Source: Gallionellales bacterium RIFCSPLOWO2_02_FULL_57_47 | GTDB taxonomy: Bacteria > Pseudomonadota > Gammaproteobacteria > Burkholderiales > Gallionellaceae | DNA: 40,452 nt | Direction: 5' to 3' | Assembly: GCA_001801175.1 (NCBI GenBank) | Contig: MGWZ01000120.1 | Span: 1 to 40,452, forward strand | Shown: positions 7,463-16,742 of the stretch, piece by piece | Layout of the letters: each line of letters begins with the position of its first letter | How positions within the stretch are numbered: position 1 is the stretch's first letter | Made by a program: the position numbers and the translations under genes | The notes under the pieces: model-generated | What the model was told of the DNA's origin: nothing | The model's database searches: none | What the model saw: only the letters and a program-made list of their open reading frames with translations

Positions 7463-8881
7463 TTAATAATTTCTATTTGGTCGCACATCTGGCAAATGAG
7501 CTACACTGATCGAAGTGCTGTTAATTACGCCAGGCTGCTGAATTCTGATTTTTGAAGTTGAAGTGCGCAGCTCCACCGGGTAAGTAATGGCTTGATCGCT
7601 CCAACCCATCCAAAGGTATTCGGGGAGATAGCGGACAAAGCGGACAAAGCGGTAAGTGTTGCTGGGATCAAGTTCCTGCTTCAGCTTGCTGGCGCTTTCC
7701 TGATAACCTTCCCGCGAGATTTCCCTGCCTTTCAGAATGCTGGCCCATGCGATTGCCAGCCCGGCTTCAACCGCATGCGCCGAGTTGGCGTAATAGATGA
7801 TGCCCGCACCCAGCGCCGATCCGGCTGTGCCCACGACCAGGCCCGCGCTGGTGGTGGCGGCGATCTTCCCGCCGGCGATGGTGCTGCTGAGCGCTGCTTT
7901 TCCGCCGTAAGCGGAATCAAGGATCAGCTCGTGCAGCTCGCTCTCGCGCGCCAAATGGCGTTGGTACCATTTGTTCGCATCAGGGGAGAGATGCGGCACA
8001 ATCACGATACCGCGCTGGTCGGCAATGGCGAGCGGACTCTTGCGCCCGCGCAGCGCGAAACTGATCTTGCGTTCCGAGCGCAAAGGGTTAACCGTCAACT
8101 CGGGGGCCCACACCGGCTCCGGTCCCGGTCCGCCCAGCACCAGAAATAAATTGGCGGGAGGCTGGCTGCGCTCGGCCAGCTCTTTGGCCCAGGCGAGGCT
8201 GTTATCCATGAACCATGCCGCCCGCAAATCCACTTGCGCCTCTTGCCACTCTCCGCACATGGTCCACAACCCGGCCAGGAACAGGCGCATGGCCGGGTCG
8301 TCGAAGTGCCCCTCCGGGCTCCACGGCAGCGACAACAGGCTGCCGGCGATGCGCGCTTCCACGCAGGCGTCAGTGTATTTTCCCTGCAGCGAATATCCCC
8401 AGCTCAACAGGAAGTGCAGCCAGATCACTTCATGCTCGGAGGCGTAATAATCCTCGGGCGTCTGCACATAGAAAAAAGTCCGCGACTCGCGCGTGACATG
8501 GTAGCGCACCCGTTTTTCAAGTATCTCCGCCTGTCTTTGCAGCCCTTTTATTTGTGGCTTGCCCTGGATCAGCGACAGGTAACCCTTTTCCACCGTGGTG
8601 ATAAAAGTGCCATCCTCTGCCTTGCGCGGAAAATTCAGCAGCGCACCGTCGGCATCGCCCCGCAAAAAATCCTGCTGGCTTTTCTGGTAGTCCAGCCTGG
8701 CAAGCAGGCTGTTCTGGCTGCATCCCGACCCCAGCAGTGCCAGCACCAGCAGGCAAATTGCATTAAATGGATTCGGTTTCGCTTGATGTATTTGTATTTT
8801 GCCTCTCCAGTTGATACCCAAAGCATGCTTGCGCTTCGATGCCAGCATCCGGTTTGAAACGCGCGCTGAACGGCATGACAT
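7463..8881 (-). CDS. Uncharacterised lipoprotein
   Basis: A protein of up to 472 residues with a hydrophobic segment ending in a lipobox (LLGSGC, Cys54), so it is probably an outer-membrane lipoprotein after cleavage. The long N-terminus before the hydrophobic stretch suggests the true start lies further in. An in-frame ATG at residue 12 still leaves a long n-region, so a non-ATG start nearer the signal peptide is possible. The mature part has repeat-like helical segments (KSQQDFLRGDADGAL, GYSLQGKYTDACVEAR), reminiscent of TPR-type lipoproteins such as the COG3014 group, and a Gly/Ala-rich hydrophobic stretch near residues 345-375. No enzymatic motif is seen. It is transcribed divergently from alaA. 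Confidence 0.7.
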   Translation of the reverse strand: MSCRSARVSNRMLASKRKHALGINWRGKIQIHQAKPNPFNAICLLVLALLGSGCSQNSLLARLDYQKSQQDFLRGDADGALLNFPRKAEDGTFITTVEKGYLSLIQGKPQIKGLQRQAEILEKRVRYHVTRESRTFFYVQTPEDYYASEHEVIWLHFLLSWGYSLQGKYTDACVEARIAGSLLSLPWSPEGHFDDPAMRLFLAGLWTMCGEWQEAQVDLRAAWFMDNSLAWAKELAERSQPPANLFLVLGGPGPEPVWAPELTVNPLRSERKISFALRGRKSPLAIADQRGIVIVPHLSPDANKWYQRHLARESELHELILDSAYGGKAALSSTIAGGKIAATTSAGLVVGTAGSALGAGIIYYANSAHAVEAGLAIAWASILKGREISREGYQESASKLKQELDPSNTYRFVRFVRYLPEYLWMGWSDQAITYPVELRTSTSKIRIQQPGVINSTSISVAHLPDVRPNRNY

Positions 8882-8999
8882 TTGCTGTGCGGGGGCGGCG
8901 CGGGTAAAATCGCACTCTTTGCAGCTTCGCGGCGAATTCTAGCATTGTGCATTTTGCAGCGTTCGGGCAAATCGAGTAAATATCCAGAGTAAATACATA

Positions 9000-10226
9000 G
9001 TGAAGCCAATATTAAAATCGACCAAGCTTTCCAACGTGTGCTACGACATCCGCGGGCCGGTGATGGAACGCGCCAAGCAGATGGAGGAGGAGGGCCAGCG
9101 CATCATCAAGCTGAACATCGGCAATCTTGCGCCGTTCGGTTTCGAGGCGCCGGAGGAAATCCAGCAGGACGTGATCCTCAACCTGCCGAATTCGTCCGGC
9201 TACTCCGATTCCAAGGGCATGTTCGCGGCGCGCAAGGCGATCATGCATTACTGCCAGGCCAAGAAAATCGCCGGTGTCGGGCTGGAGGACATCTACATCG
9301 GCAACGGCGCATCGGAACTGATCGTGATGGCGATGCAGGGGCTGCTCAACACCGGCGACGAGGTGCTGGTGCCCGCGCCGGATTATCCGCTGTGGACGGC
9401 AGCGGTCACGCTGGCGGGCGGTACGCCGCGCCATTACATCTGCGACGAGCAGAACGAGTGGATGCCGGATCTGGCCGACATACGCAGCAAGATCACGCCG
9501 AACACGCGTGCCATCGTCATCATCAATCCGAACAATCCGACCGGCGCGCTGTATTCCGACGACATCCTGAAAGAAATCATCCGGATCGCGCGCGAACACG
9601 AACTCATCGTCTTTGCCGACGAGATCTACGACAAGATGCTGTACGACGGCGCGACGCACACCTCGATGGCCTCGCTGGCTGACGATGTGCTGTTCATCAC
9701 GATGAACGGCCTGTCCAAAAACTACCGTGCCTGCGGCTATCGCGCCGGCTGGATGGTGGTATCGGGCGAGAAGAAGCACGCGCAGGATTACATCAACGGG
9801 CTGACTATCCTGGCCTCAATGCGCTTGTGTTCCAACGTGCCCGGACAATTTGCGATCCAGACCGCGCTGGGCGGTTATCAGAGCATCAACGATCTGGTCG
9901 CGCCGGGCGGCCGACTGTGCAAGCAGCGCGACCTCGCTTACCAGCTGCTCACGGCAATTCCCGGTGTGACCTGCGTCAAGCCGAAGGCCGCGCTGTATCT
10001 GTTTCCGCGCCTCGACCCGAAAATTTATCCGATCGAGGATGACCAGCAGTTCATTCTGGAATTGCTGGAAACCGAGAAGGTGCTGGTGGTGCAGGGCAGC
10101 GGTTTCAACTGGATACACCAGGACCATTTCCGCATCGTATTCCTGCCGAATGCCGATGACCTGACCGAAGCGATCGGGCGCATCGCAAGGTTTTTGGAAA
10201 GCTACCGCAAGCGGCATGGGACATAA
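9000..10226 (+). CDS. alaA: Alanine aminotransferase-type PLP enzyme (AlaA family)
   Basis: A 408-residue fold-type I aminotransferase, close in length and sequence pattern to E. coli AlaA, which makes alanine from pyruvate and glutamate. Visible are the PNNPTGALY cofactor-binding segment (about residues 177-185), the FADEIYDKM motif, the Schiff-base lysine Lys240 in NGLSKNYRACGYRAGW, and a C-terminal Arg in HFRIVFLP. The start is GTG at 9000. It precedes hom and thrC on the same strand, a usual betaproteobacterial order that suggests amino-acid biosynthesis co-regulation. The exact amino donor and acceptor are by similarity. Confidence 0.87.
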   Translation: MKPILKSTKLSNVCYDIRGPVMERAKQMEEEGQRIIKLNIGNLAPFGFEAPEEIQQDVILNLPNSSGYSDSKGMFAARKAIMHYCQAKKIAGVGLEDIYIGNGASELIVMAMQGLLNTGDEVLVPAPDYPLWTAAVTLAGGTPRHYICDEQNEWMPDLADIRSKITPNTRAIVIINPNNPTGALYSDDILKEIIRIAREHELIVFADEIYDKMLYDGATHTSMASLADDVLFITMNGLSKNYRACGYRAGWMVVSGEKKHAQDYINGLTILASMRLCSNVPGQFAIQTALGGYQSINDLVAPGGRLCKQRDLAYQLLTAIPGVTCVKPKAALYLFPRLDPKIYPIEDDQQFILELLETEKVLVVQGSGFNWIHQDHFRIVFLPNADDLTEAIGRIARFLESYRKRHGT

Positions 10227-10238
10227 GCTTGTAGCTCG

Positions 10239-10301
10239 TAGCCTGTAGCGGGTAGCTTGTAGCAAACCACTACTCAGCTTCTCGCTACCCGCTACAGGCT
10301 A
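10239..10301. repeat. Inverted repeat between alaA and hom
   Basis: An 18-bp perfect inverted repeat (TAGCCTGTAGCGGGTAGC at 10239-10256 and its complement at 10284-10301) lies in the 107-bp space, surrounded by extra GTAGC units. It can form a strong hairpin in the mRNA, but no U-tract follows, so it is more likely a repeat element than a terminator. It could modulate read-through into hom. Confidence 0.7.
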
Positions 10302-10333
10302 CTGGCTCAATATCTAAACAATCAGGAACTCAA

Positions 10334-11644
10334 ATGAAACCAATCAACGTAGGACTCCTCGGCATCGGCACGGTCGGCGGCGGCACTTTCACCGTGTTGC
10401 AGCGCAATGCGGAAGAGATTGCGCGCCGCGCCGGGCGCCCGATACGCATCACCGTGGTGGCGGACAAGAATCTGGAGCTGGCGAAGCAAGTCACCGGCGG
10501 TACATGCCGTTTGACCGACGATGCTTTCGCCGTGGTGAGCGACCCGGAAGTAGACATCGTCGTCGAGCTGATCGGCGGCTGCGGTGTGGCGAAAGAACTG
10601 GTGCTGAAAGCGATCGCGAACGGCAAGCATGTGGTCACCGCGAACAAGGCATTGCTGGCGCTGCACGGCAACGAAATTTTCAAGGCGGCGCAGGACAAGG
10701 GCGTGATGGTCGCATTCGAGGCGGCGGTGGCCGGCGGCATCCCGATCATCAAGGCGCTGCGCGAAGGCTTGAGCGCGAACCGTATCCAGTGGATCGCCGG
10801 CATCATCAACGGCACGACCAATTTCATTCTGTCCGAGATGCGCGACAAGGGGCTGAGCTTCGACACCGTGCTGAAAGAGGCGCAGCGCCTGGGCTACGCC
10901 GAGGCCGATCCGACGTTCGATATCGAGGGCGTGGACGCGGCGCACAAGATCACCATTCTTTCCGCGTTGGCTTTCGGCATCCCGATGCAGTTCGACAAGG
11001 CCTACATCGAAGGCATTTCCAAACTGGACGCAACCGATATCAAATACGCTGAACAGCTCGGCTACCGCATCAAGCTGCTGGGCATCACCAAGCGCATGCC
11101 GGAAGGCGTGGAGCTGCGCGTGCATCCGACCCTGATCCCGTCAAAACGCCTGATCGCCAATGTCGAAGGCGCGATGAACGCGGTGCTGGTGCAGGGCGAT
11201 GCGGTCGGCGCGACGCTCTATTACGGCAAGGGCGCGGGCGCGGAACCCACCGCCAGCGCGGTGATCGCCGATCTGGTCGATGTCACGCGTATGCACACCG
11301 CCGACCCGGAGCATCGTGTGCCGCATCTTGCGTTCCAGCCGGACCAGTTGTCCGATCTGGCTATCCTGCCGATGGGCGAAGTCACTACCAGCTACTACCT
11401 GCGCCTGCGCGTGCAGGACAAACCGGGTGTGCTGGCGGACATCACCCGCATCCTCGCCGACGAGCAGATTTCCATCGACGCGGTAATCCAGAAGGAGCCG
11501 GCCGAAGGCGAAGACCAAACCGACCTGATCATGCTCACCCATCAGACGCGCGAGAAACGCATCAACGCTGCGATTGCCAGAATGGAAGCGCTGCCGATAG
11601 TGGCGGGCAAGGTGACGCGCCTACGGCTGGAACAGCTTGGTTAA
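10334..11644 (+). CDS. hom: Homoserine dehydrogenase
   Basis: A 436-residue homoserine dehydrogenase, which reduces aspartate semialdehyde to homoserine in the threonine and methionine pathway. The N-terminal nucleotide-binding motif GLLGIGTVGGGTF, the KHVVTANKALLA segment, the catalytic region GIINGTTNFILSEM with YAEADPTFDIEGVDAAHK, and a C-terminal ACT domain (from about residue 350, VQDKPGVLADITRIL) are all visible. The ACT domain is where threonine feedback usually acts. It is followed 131 bp later by thrC, its pathway partner. Confidence 0.96.
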   Translation: MKPINVGLLGIGTVGGGTFTVLQRNAEEIARRAGRPIRITVVADKNLELAKQVTGGTCRLTDDAFAVVSDPEVDIVVELIGGCGVAKELVLKAIANGKHVVTANKALLALHGNEIFKAAQDKGVMVAFEAAVAGGIPIIKALREGLSANRIQWIAGIINGTTNFILSEMRDKGLSFDTVLKEAQRLGYAEADPTFDIEGVDAAHKITILSALAFGIPMQFDKAYIEGISKLDATDIKYAEQLGYRIKLLGITKRMPEGVELRVHPTLIPSKRLIANVEGAMNAVLVQGDAVGATLYYGKGAGAEPTASAVIADLVDVTRMHTADPEHRVPHLAFQPDQLSDLAILPMGEVTTSYYLRLRVQDKPGVLADITRILADEQISIDAVIQKEPAEGEDQTDLIMLTHQTREKRINAAIARMEALPIVAGKVTRLRLEQLG

Positions 11645-11676
11645 GATAATACCAACATGAAACACACCGGAAGCCG

Positions 11677-11757
11677 CAGGGTGCAATAAGCGTAGCGCAT
11701 TGCACCGAATGTTTTGCCGTACATGCGGCGCAATGCCCGTTGGTTATTGCGCCCTAC
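11677..11757. repeat. REP-like hairpin doublet between hom and thrC
   Basis: Two tandem hairpins: GGTGCAAT (11680-11687) with ATTGCACC (11699-11706), and GGCGCAAT (11727-11734) with ATTGCGCC (11746-11753). The stems are near-identical in sequence and face each other, as in BIME-type repeat doublets. No promoter or terminator feature is evident. Confidence 0.65.
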
Positions 11758-11775
11758 CGTTGAGGAATTTACCGA

Positions 11776-13182
11776 ATGAAATACACCAGCACCCGCGGCG
11801 GGATGGCCGCAAAACCCTTTACCGAAATCCTGCTCGGCGGCCTGGCCGACGACGGCGGTCTGGCGGTTCCCGACCACTATCCGAAACTGAGCAAATCCGA
11901 GTTTGCTGCGATGCGCGGCATGAATTACCGCGAACTGGCGTTCGAGGTGATCAGCCGTTTCGCCACCGACATTCCGGCGGACGATCTCAAGGCCATCATC
12001 AATAAAACCTACACCGCCAAAACTTTCGGCAGCGATGTGATCACGCCGCTCAAGACGCTGGAGCCCGGCCTGCACATCCTCGGTCTGTCCTGCGGCCCGA
12101 CGCTGGCATTCAAGGACGTCGCGATGCAGTTGCTCGGCAACCTGTTCGAGTACGCCTTGGCCAAAGACCACGCCGAACTGAACATCCTCGGCGGCACTTC
12201 CGGCGACACCGGCTCGGCGGCGGAATACGCGATGCGCGGCAAGCGCGGCATCCGCGTGTTCATGCTGTCGCCGCTGGGCAAGATGAGCCCGTTCCAAACC
12301 GCGCAGATGTACTCGCTGCAAGACCAGAACATTTTCAACATCGCGGTCACCGCGCCGTTCGATACCTGCCAGGACATGGTGAAAGCCGTGTCGAACGACC
12401 TGGACTTCAAGGAAAAATATCACATCGGCACGGTCAACTCGATCAACTGGGCGCGGGTCGTCGCGCAGGCGGTTTACTATTTCCAGACTTATTTCGCGCT
12501 GACCAAGACCAACGACGAGCAGGTTTCCTTCGCCGTGCCGTCAGGCAATTTCGGCAACGTGTGCGCCGGGCACATCGCGCACCAGATGGGCCTGCCTATC
12601 GCGAAGCTGATCGTCGCGACCAACGAGAACGATGTGCTCGATGAATTCTTCAGGACCGGCATTTATCGTCCGCGCCCGGAAACGATGCACACCAGCAGCC
12701 CGTCGATGGATATCACCAAGGCCTCCAACTTCGAGCGTTTTGTCTATGACCTGGTCGGACGCGACCCGCAAATTCTAAAAGGCCTGTGGCAGCAACTGGA
12801 AAGAGATGGTTATTTCGATTTGAGCCAGACGCCCTATTTTGCCAGGGTGCAGGAATTCGGGCTGGCTTCCGGCGCCAGCAAGCATGCCGACCGTATCGCC
12901 ACGATCCGCCGCGTTCATCAGCAGTACGGCGTGGTCATCGACCCGCATACGGCTGACGGCATGAAGGCCGGGCTGGAACACCGCGAGGCCGGTATTCCGC
13001 TGGTGTGCCTGGAAACCGCGCTGCCAGCCAAGTTCGAGGAAACCATCCGCGAGGCACTGGGGCAGGACCCGCAACGCCCGGCCGGTTACGAAAACATTGA
13101 AAGCCTGCCGCAACGTTTCGACACGCTGCCGCCGGACGTCGCGCAGCTCAAGGCATTCATCGCTGCACGCGTTCCGCAGTAA
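11776..13182 (+). CDS. thrC: Threonine synthase
   Basis: A 468-residue PLP-dependent threonine synthase of the long (E. coli-like) type, converting O-phosphohomoserine to threonine. Motifs are the N-terminal YTSTRGG, the cofactor lysine Lys113 in GPTLAFKDVAMQ, the phosphate-binding GGTSGDTGSAAEYAMRG, and PSGNFGNVCAGHIAHQMGLP for the pyridoxal ring. The start ATG follows a GAGG. It sits downstream of hom, in a pathway cluster. Confidence 0.96.
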   Translation: MKYTSTRGGMAAKPFTEILLGGLADDGGLAVPDHYPKLSKSEFAAMRGMNYRELAFEVISRFATDIPADDLKAIINKTYTAKTFGSDVITPLKTLEPGLHILGLSCGPTLAFKDVAMQLLGNLFEYALAKDHAELNILGGTSGDTGSAAEYAMRGKRGIRVFMLSPLGKMSPFQTAQMYSLQDQNIFNIAVTAPFDTCQDMVKAVSNDLDFKEKYHIGTVNSINWARVVAQAVYYFQTYFALTKTNDEQVSFAVPSGNFGNVCAGHIAHQMGLPIAKLIVATNENDVLDEFFRTGIYRPRPETMHTSSPSMDITKASNFERFVYDLVGRDPQILKGLWQQLERDGYFDLSQTPYFARVQEFGLASGASKHADRIATIRRVHQQYGVVIDPHTADGMKAGLEHREAGIPLVCLETALPAKFEETIREALGQDPQRPAGYENIESLPQRFDTLPPDVAQLKAFIAARVPQ

Positions 13183-13358
13183 ATCACATCCTGAGTTGGC
13201 GCACTGCGGCAAGAGCGGCCAGCGAGCAGCTTGTTCACAGGTGAGCGGTAAACGCCTTGTCCGGCGGGAATTGACCCGGCAGCCCCGGTATCGCCCTCTT
13301 GCCGTTAAATAAGAGTGTGCTAATATACGCGCATTGTGTATTCCAAGGAGTCATAAAG

Positions 13359-13694
13359 ATGCCCAGCAACACCATCAAGGAAATTGATGCTTCCGAACTT
13401 GCCAAGTGGGTGAATGATGCCACGCATGACCTGCGCGTGATCGACGTGCGCCAGATGCAGGAGATTGCGATGGGCACGGTGCCCAGGGCGGAACCACTTC
13501 CGTTGCACACACTGCCTGCAAAAGTCCACGAACTGTCACGTGAGGAAAAAATGGTCATGGTGTGCCGCAGTGGCGCCCGGTCAGCGCAAGCCTGCATGTT
13601 TCTCCAGCAACAGGGCTTTTCCAACGTGTACAACCTGCGTGGCGGAATGATGGGCTGGGTGCAGAGCGGGTTTCCTGCTGCGCAACTGGCCTGA
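13359..13694 (+). CDS. Rhodanese-domain protein
   Basis: A 111-residue single-domain rhodanese. The start at 13359 is chosen because AAGGAG precedes it by 8 bases and a longer frame from 13299 adds only a non-homologous extension. The domain runs from IKEIDASELAKWV to the C-terminus. The active-site loop is CRSGAR with the sulfur-accepting Cys, typical of GlpE/PspE-like sulfurtransferases. Substrate unknown. It is convergent with the rlmI region and may relate to the sulfide-oxidising physiology suggested by sqr, but that is speculative. Confidence 0.85.
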   Translation: MPSNTIKEIDASELAKWVNDATHDLRVIDVRQMQEIAMGTVPRAEPLPLHTLPAKVHELSREEKMVMVCRSGARSAQACMFLQQQGFSNVYNLRGGMMGWVQSGFPAAQLA

Positions 13695-13731
13695 GCTTTC
13701 ATTCCATTTCCCAATCAATAGAGCAAAAATG

Positions 13732-13778
13732 TAGGGCGGGTTCTACCCGCCAGATAATGCTGACGGGCATAGCCCGGC
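13732..13778. repeat. Hairpin doublet between convergent genes
   Basis: GGCGGGT-tct-ACCCGCC (13735-13751) is followed by CGGGC-ata-GCCCG (13764-13776), in the 113-bp space between the rhodanese gene and rlmI, which converge. A REP-like doublet here could act as a bidirectional transcription stop, although it lacks a clear U-tract. Confidence 0.6.
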
Positions 13779-13807
13779 CTATGATTTATTTTCCGTTTGA
13801 AAGCGAA

Positions 13808-15153
13808 TTAGGCGCACACGCGAAGAGCCAACCCTTTCAGATACGCGCCTTCCGGGAAGCTGAGCAGCACCGGATGATCGGCGCTGGCGTGCAGGTAATG
13901 GATGATTTGCGCGTCCACACCGGCATCGAGCGCGGCTCCGGCGATGATTTTCTGGAACAGGTCTTCGCTGATTCCGCCGGAGCAGGAGTAGGTGGCGAGC
14001 AGGCCGCCCGGCCTGAGCAGCTTGAACCCGAGCAGGTTGATGTCCTTGTAGCCGCGCGCGGCCTTTTCGGCGAACGCGGCGGTGGGCGCGAACTTGGGCG
14101 GGTCGAGGATGATGAAGTCGAAGGTGCGGCCCTGGTCGCGCAGTTTGCGCAGCGCCTGGAATACATCCGCTTCCTGCCATTCGGCGCGGGTTAAGTCCAA
14201 ACTGTTGAGCGCCAGATTCTCTGCCGCGATGCGCAATGCGTCGCCGGACGCGTCGATCGACAGCACCGATTTCGCGCCGCCGCGCAACGCATAAAGCGAG
14301 AAGCCGCCGGTGTAGCAGAAGCAATTCAATACGTCCTTGTCATGCGCCAAGTTTCAGTCAGCGCGCGGTTGTCGCGCTGGTCGAGATAGAAGCCGGTCTT
14401 TTGCCCTGCTGCCACATCCACCTTGAAGCGCAGGCCGTGTTCGATTACTTCCACGCTTTCCGGCAACGTGCCGCGCAGCACGCCGTTGCGCGTTTCCAGG
14501 CCTTCCAGAGTGCGCGAATCAGAATCGGAGCGTTCGTAGATGCACACCGGATTGCATAGTTCCTGCAGAATATCGGCGCAGGTGTCGCGCCAGCGTTCCG
14601 CCCCCGCGCTGCCGACCTGCATCACCAGCACATCGCCGTACCGGTCGACGACCAGCCCCGGCAGGCCGTCGGATTCGGCGTGGATCAGGCGCATCCCGTT
14701 GCTTTCGTCACCCAGTTTCAATTCGCGCCGCGCCGCCAGCGCATTGGCAACTCGGCGGCGAAAAAACTCCGCGTCGATGCTTTCCTCTTCACGCCACGAC
14801 CAGATGCGCGCGGTGATTTGCGAAGCGGCGTTGTACGCCGCCCAGGCGAGAAAATTTCCCGAAGCATCGCGTACCGGCAATGTGTCGCCGCTGAGCGGCG
14901 CGCCATCGACGCGCTCGACCGCGCCGGAAAACACCCACGGGTGGCGGCGCAGCAGGGATTTTTCGCGGCCCACTTTGAGAGTGATGCCGGGTTCCGCAGT
15001 GGCGGAACCAGCCTGGAGTTGCGGCGCGCCACGCGGAGTGGTTTTCAGCTGGTCAGGGGATTTTTTATCGCGCTTTATTCTATTGCGGAAATCTTTGTTC
15101 CCCAGAGATGGGCGGTGTGGTGTGGAAGGTGATCTGGGCTTCTGGCTGGTCAT
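13808..15153 (-). pseudogene. rlmI: 23S rRNA (cytosine-1962-C5)-methyltransferase RlmI with a frameshift
   Basis: The N-terminal part (15153 to about 14345) and C-terminal part (14350 to 13808) together make a full RlmI: a PUA domain (TLKVGREKSLLRRHPWVFSGA), an EEHD-like middle, the conserved KTGFYLDQRDNR segment, then NCFCYTGGFSLYALRGGA for SAM binding and DPPKFAP for catalysis. The reading frame breaks between 14341 and 14350, just after RALTET. The N-terminal frame stops soon afterwards, at 14326, and the rest continues in the -1 frame, as after loss of one base (probably a C). This is either a true disruption or a sequencing error. The start at 15153 overlaps the xerC stop by 4 bases (ATGA), so the gene is coupled to xerC. 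Confidence 0.85.
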
Positions 15154-16088
15154 GTTTTTTCTTGGGTTTTCTTCTTGGCGCGCGGATGGGCCGCGTCGTA
15201 AATTTTGCTGAGATACTGAAAATCGAGGTGGGTGTAAACCTGTGTGGTGGAGATGCTCGCGTGGCCGAGCATTTCCTGCACCGCGCGCAAGTCTCCGCTG
15301 GATTGCAGCACGTGGGTGGCGAACGAGTGGCGCAGCAAATGCGGATGCACGTTGCTGGTAATGCCCTGTTTGATGCCCCATTCTTTCATGCGCAGTTGCA
15401 CCACGCGCGGCGAGATGCGCTGGCCGCGTTGTCCAACGAACAGCGCGGACTCGCCCGGCCTGGCAAGCTGGTCGCGTACCGCCAGCCAGCCCTGCAGAGC
15501 GGTGATGGCAAAGTTCCCGAGCGGCACGATGCGCGTCTTGCTGCCCTTGCCGGTCACGCGCACTTCGCCTGCGTTCATGTCGAGCTGGGGCGGGTCGAGA
15601 TTAACCAGTTCTGCCAGACGCAGGCCGGAGGAGTAAAACAATTCGAACATCGCCTTGTCGCGTATCGCTTCCGCTGTATCGGCCGGCAGATCGACCAGGC
15701 GCGCTGCCTCGTCGGGTGACAGGGCTTGCGGCAGTGTCTTCGGCGACTTGGGCGCGCGCAGGCCAATGCAGGGATTGTCCGCCAGGCCGTGATCGCGCAT
15801 CAGGTAAGTGAAGAAGCCGCGCCATGCCGATAACATGCGTGCCAGCGAACGGCCACCCAGACCCTTGCCGTGCAGTTGTGCGATGTAGCGGCGTACCTGG
15901 TAAATCTTGAGCTCGGCCAGCGGCGTGTCTGCGGTAAGCTCGAACAGGTGTCCAAGATCGCGGGCATAATTTTCTGCGGTCAGTTCGGAATACTGCTTTT
16001 CGTTGCGCAACCACGCCAGGTAGCCCTGTAGATATTTCTGGTTAAGTCCTTCGACTTGGCTAAGGACAGGCATGGCTACATCTGTCAT
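15150..16088 (-). CDS. xerC: Site-specific tyrosine recombinase XerC
   Basis: About 312 residues from the ATG at 16088, which is preferred over 16133 because the upstream DUF484 gene ends at 16105. XerC resolves chromosome dimers at dif with XerD. The N-terminal SAM-like domain (GYLAWLRNEKQYSELTAENY) is followed by the catalytic domain with Arg in SGLRLAELVNL, the Lys beta-hairpin GKGSKTRIVPLG, HLLRHSFATH, GHASISTTQVYTH and the tyrosine nucleophile. The first residues (PVLSQVEG) are encoded by a small palindrome at 16046-16067 and do not look like native XerC. It overlaps rlmI by 4 bases. Confidence 0.92.
   Translation of the reverse strand: MTDVAMPVLSQVEGLNQKYLQGYLAWLRNEKQYSELTAENYARDLGHLFELTADTPLAELKIYQVRRYIAQLHGKGLGGRSLARMLSAWRGFFTYLMRDHGLADNPCIGLRAPKSPKTLPQALSPDEAARLVDLPADTAEAIRDKAMFELFYSSGLRLAELVNLDPPQLDMNAGEVRVTGKGSKTRIVPLGNFAITALQGWLAVRDQLARPGESALFVGQRGQRISPRVVQLRMKEWGIKQGITSNVHPHLLRHSFATHVLQSSGDLRAVQEMLGHASISTTQVYTHLDFQYLSKIYDAAHPRAKKKTQEKT
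16046..16067. repeat. Short palindrome inside the xerC N-terminus
   Basis: GTCCTT (16046-16051) and AAGGAC (16062-16067) flank a 10-base loop. The encoded peptide is VLSQVEG. From general knowledge, this type of CCTTCGACnnnGCTnAGGAC palindrome and its peptide recur in unrelated bacterial proteins, so this may be a small mobile repeat captured in the coding region. Confidence 0.45.
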
Positions 16089-16104
16089 TTCATGTTTGGC
16101 ATGG

Positions 16105-16731
16105 CTAATGGTCCAGATACGGATGCAACGCACCGCTCACGGCTTCGGCGATGCGTTGCAGGAACAACGTGCCCATTTCCGGATAGAAGCGTTGCTTGTC
16201 TTCGCTGGCCAGCACCAGCAGGCCGATGGTCTCGCTGCCGGCATGCAGTGGCAGATAGGCGAATGAATGCAGTTGCGCGGCGTTTTCGCCGAACCAGCAG
16301 GCGGTGTCGTGCGCGGCGTGATGCAGGCAGACCGGCTGCGCCTGGGCATCGGCAAAAGCCAGTACCTCGGCGCTGGGCGGGTTGGTCTGCCAAAGACGCA
16401 GCGCGGTGTGCGGCACTGCAAAGATATCGCGCAGCAGATGGGGGATTATTTCCTGCAGGGTGTCCAGATCGCGCCCGGCAAACAGGGTAACGACAAACTC
16501 ATGCACCTTGTGTTGCAGCGCGTCGTTCTCCTGTGCGAGCGCCATCATTTCGCGCAGGTTTTTTTCCAATATTTTGTTTTTTTCGCGCAACGCAACCAAT
16601 TGTCGTTCGCTCAACGAAATCGTGCGTCCGCCGTGGGGGTGCGGGAGATTGATTTGCACCAGCGTTTCGACATGTTCCTCAAAGAACTGCGGGTGGTCAT
16701 GCAAATACTGTGCGACTTCTTCAGCTCTCAT
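16105..16731 (-). CDS. DUF484 family protein
   Basis: A 208-residue protein of the DUF484 family, a GAF-like fold usually encoded between dapF and xerC in gamma- and betaproteobacteria, as it is here. The N-terminus has the family helix (EEVAQYLHDHPQFFEEH) followed by the LQINLPHPHGGRTISLSERQL segment and a coiled coil (residues 43-75). The GAF-like part ends in FYPEMGTLFLQRIAE. Function unknown. The start at 16731 is set by homology: a frame running to 16920 overlaps dapF and lacks family sequence. It begins 11 bases after the dapF stop. Confidence 0.87.
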   Translation of the reverse strand: MRAEEVAQYLHDHPQFFEEHVETLVQINLPHPHGGRTISLSERQLVALREKNKILEKNLREMMALAQENDALQHKVHEFVVTLFAGRDLDTLQEIIPHLLRDIFAVPHTALRLWQTNPPSAEVLAFADAQAQPVCLHHAAHDTACWFGENAAQLHSFAYLPLHAGSETIGLLVLASEDKQRFYPEMGTLFLQRIAEAVSGALHPYLDH

Positions 16732-16742
16732 GTGATCATTTC

